From: a virus
Strand: one strand, 5' to 3'
DNA length: 64,000 nucleotides
Virus record (IMG/VR): IMGVR_UViG_3300045976_000096
Coordinates: 48,423 to 112,422 of that record
Shown: positions 62,594 to 64,000 of the stretch, one piece after another
How the letters are laid out: each line of letters starts with the position of its first letter
Position numbering within the stretch: position 1 is the stretch's first letter
Position numbers and translations under genes: made by a program
The notes under the pieces: generated by a model
Database searches by the model: none
Seen by the model: the letters and a program-made list of their open reading frames with translations, nothing else
Told to the model about the DNA's origin: nothing

Positions 62594-64000
62594 TATCCGC
62601 CCCGTTCCGGCGCCGACCCTGAATAACCTGACGGCCACGCCGAGCTTGCGCGCCGTCGTCCTGCTGTGGGATATGCCCACCGACACGACCTATGCCGGCG
62701 CCGAAATCTGGTCCAACTCGACCAACAACGTCGCCACCGCGACCAAGATCGGCACCGTCACGACCAACACCTTCACGGACTCGTCGACCAGCGTCAGCCC
62801 GGTCGCGAACCGCTACTACTGGGTGCGCGCGATCAACGTCTACGGCCGCACCGATGGCGCCTGGTCGAACTCGGCCGTGGCCAAATCTCTGCTGGCGACC
62901 AACCTGGACATTGCCGCCGGCGCCGTGCAGGCGTCGAACCTGTCGGTGGCGGCAATCGATCCGGTGACGGGCCAGCTGGCATCGGGGGCCGTTTCCACGA
63001 CCAAGTTCGCCAGCGGCATCGAGCCAGTGTCGATCGTGTCGGCCTTGCCGGCGACCTCCGGCTATACGGGGCCGAAGGTGGTCATGCTCACGACCGACGG
63101 CAAGCTGTACCGTTACAGCGGCGGCGCGTGGGTGAATGCCACGGCCGCGGCCGACATTTCCGGCACGCTCACCAGCAGCCAGATCGCCTCGGTCGACAGC
63201 TCCAAGCTGGTTGGTGCCCTGACCAGCGCGCAGATCGCATCCATCGATGCGGCCAAGTTGGTCGGCAAGATCACCAGCGCCCAGATCAACACGTTGTCGG
63301 CGACGCAGCTGATTGGCGCACTGACCAGCGCCCAGATCAGTTCCCTGTCGGCGGGCCAGATTACGGGTCAGCTCACCAGCGCCCAGATCGCCTCCCTGCA
63401 GGCAAGCCAGATCACCGGCCAGATCACCAGCAACCAGATCGCCTCGCTGTCTGCCAGCCAGATTGCCGGCACACTGACGAGCGCCCAGATTGCATCGGTC
63501 GACGCCACCAAGTTGATCGGTCAGGTGACGTCAGCTCAGGTGGCGTCGCTCGCCGCCACGCAGATCACCGGCCAGCTGACGGCATCGCAGATCGCGTCGC
63601 TGCAAGCGAGCCAGATCACGGGCACGCTGACCAGCAACCAGATTTCCTCGCTCAATGCGAGCCAGATCGCGGGCGCCCTCACCAGCGCGCAGATCGCGTC
63701 GATGGACGTGACCAAGCTGGTCGGCCAGGTCACGAGCACGCAGATCACCGACAGCGCGATCACGACAGCCAAGCTCGGCGCCGGCGCGGTCACGGCTGCC
63801 AAGATCCTCGCCGGGACGATCACCGGCAACGAAATCGCGGGCACGACGATCACCGCCGCCAATATTCTGGGTCGAACCATCACCGCTGCACAGATCGCCG
63901 CAGGCACGGTAACCGCCAATGAGATTGCAGCGCGTACTATTGCCGCAAACAATATCATTGCTGGAGCTATCACGGGCAATGAGATTGCGGCCAATACCAT
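62583..64000 (+). CDS. Repetitive tail fibre protein (continues beyond window)
   Basis: ATG 62583 overlaps the previous gene; 472 residues are visible and the frame is open to the edge. FN3-like domain (8-105), linker, then eleven consecutive 17-residue repeats (195-381; pattern LTSxQIxSLxAxQIxG, DNA 63165-63725, period 51 bp), then shorter TITAxxIAxGT repeats. Such repeats build a trimeric shaft; the receptor-binding end lies outside the window. Confidence 0.85.
   Translation, partial: MLLNIRPVPAPTLNNLTATPSLRAVVLLWDMPTDTTYAGAEIWSNSTNNVATATKIGTVTTNTFTDSSTSVSPVANRYYWVRAINVYGRTDGAWSNSAVAKSLLATNLDIAAGAVQASNLSVAAIDPVTGQLASGAVSTTKFASGIEPVSIVSALPATSGYTGPKVVMLTTDGKLYRYSGGAWVNATAAADISGTLTSSQIASVDSSKLVGALTSAQIASIDAAKLVGKITSAQINTLSATQLIGALTSAQISSLSAGQITGQLTSAQIASLQASQITGQITSNQIASLSASQIAGTLTSAQIASVDATKLIGQVTSAQVASLAATQITGQLTASQIASLQASQITGTLTSNQISSLNASQIAGALTSAQIASMDVTKLVGQVTSTQITDSAITTAKLGAGAVTAAKILAGTITGNEIAGTTITAANILGRTITAAQIAAGTVTANEIAARTIAANNIIAGAITGNEIAANT
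63165..63725 (+). repeat. Eleven 51-bp coding repeats in fibre gene
   Basis: Each 51-bp unit encodes one 17-residue LTSxQIASLxASQITG-like block. Degenerate at DNA level but exact in length, so selection acts on the protein periodicity; also a likely recombination hot spot for fibre length change. Confidence 0.85.

Noticed and set aside
1-64000. tRNA, rRNA or insertion-sequence genes
   Set aside because: I looked for cloverleaf patterns, transposase motifs and terminal inverted repeats and saw none that I could support; a tRNA scan would be decisive.

Overview
The window is part of the genome of a tailed bacteriophage with a long tail (siphovirus type). The right half reads in canonical order: small terminase, large terminase, portal, scaffold, capsid, connectors, tail tube, frameshifted tail chaperones, tape measure, lambda M/L/K-like tip proteins, an I-J fusion, then fibre genes that run off the right edge. 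GC content and codon choice (GCC, CTG, GGC, CGC) are high. Several early proteins resemble phage proteins I associate with Burkholderiales and other high-GC Proteobacteria, so such a host is likely; I cannot name it. No integrase, DNA polymerase, primase or endolysin is recognisable, so the genome is larger than this window.

Layout. (1) 1-27.4 kb, plus strand: about 55 mostly small genes in ATGA-coupled runs. They include a MazG-like hydrolase, a P-loop kinase, a ParB-like protein, a AAA ATPase, an XRE-like DNA-binding protein, a DnaQ-type exonuclease, a protein-kinase-like protein, zinc-ribbon proteins, a HicA-like protein and two GIY-YIG homing endonucleases. (2) 24-30 kb: gene-poor and unusual. 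Two exact bacterial parS sites (25163 and 29126) flank a 14-unit, 15-bp iteron array (27676-27885) followed by an AT-rich stretch with strong promoters. Next is a four-gene island with different codon use (28.4-29.8 kb) and, at 30059, a DnaA-box match. (3) 30.0-34.5 kb, minus strand: a chain of tiny overlapping genes whose C-termini encode the next gene's ribosome-binding site, an RHH-like protein, a one-helix membrane protein and a large SF2 helicase. (4) 34.5-40.3 kb, plus strand: two ParB-fold proteins, an Acb2-like anti-CBASS protein, small membrane proteins, an ABC ATPase, a third GIY-YIG endonuclease, thioredoxin and a GNAT-fold protein, together resembling a DNA-modification module. (5) 40.3-64 kb: packaging, head and tail genes, preceded by a 500-bp repeat-rich region that could be the packaging site.

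Regulation looks coordinated. A palindrome, AAGTCA-N4-TGACTT and variants, sits on the -35, in the spacer or at the start point of about 16 promoters in early, minus-strand and structural blocks alike, which suggests one phage-wide DNA-binding regulator. Several early transcripts would begin with a hairpin whose loop is GATGT while the stem changes from site to site. Other early promoters share a -35 region unlike TTGACA. Some structural promoters are nested with intrinsic terminators.
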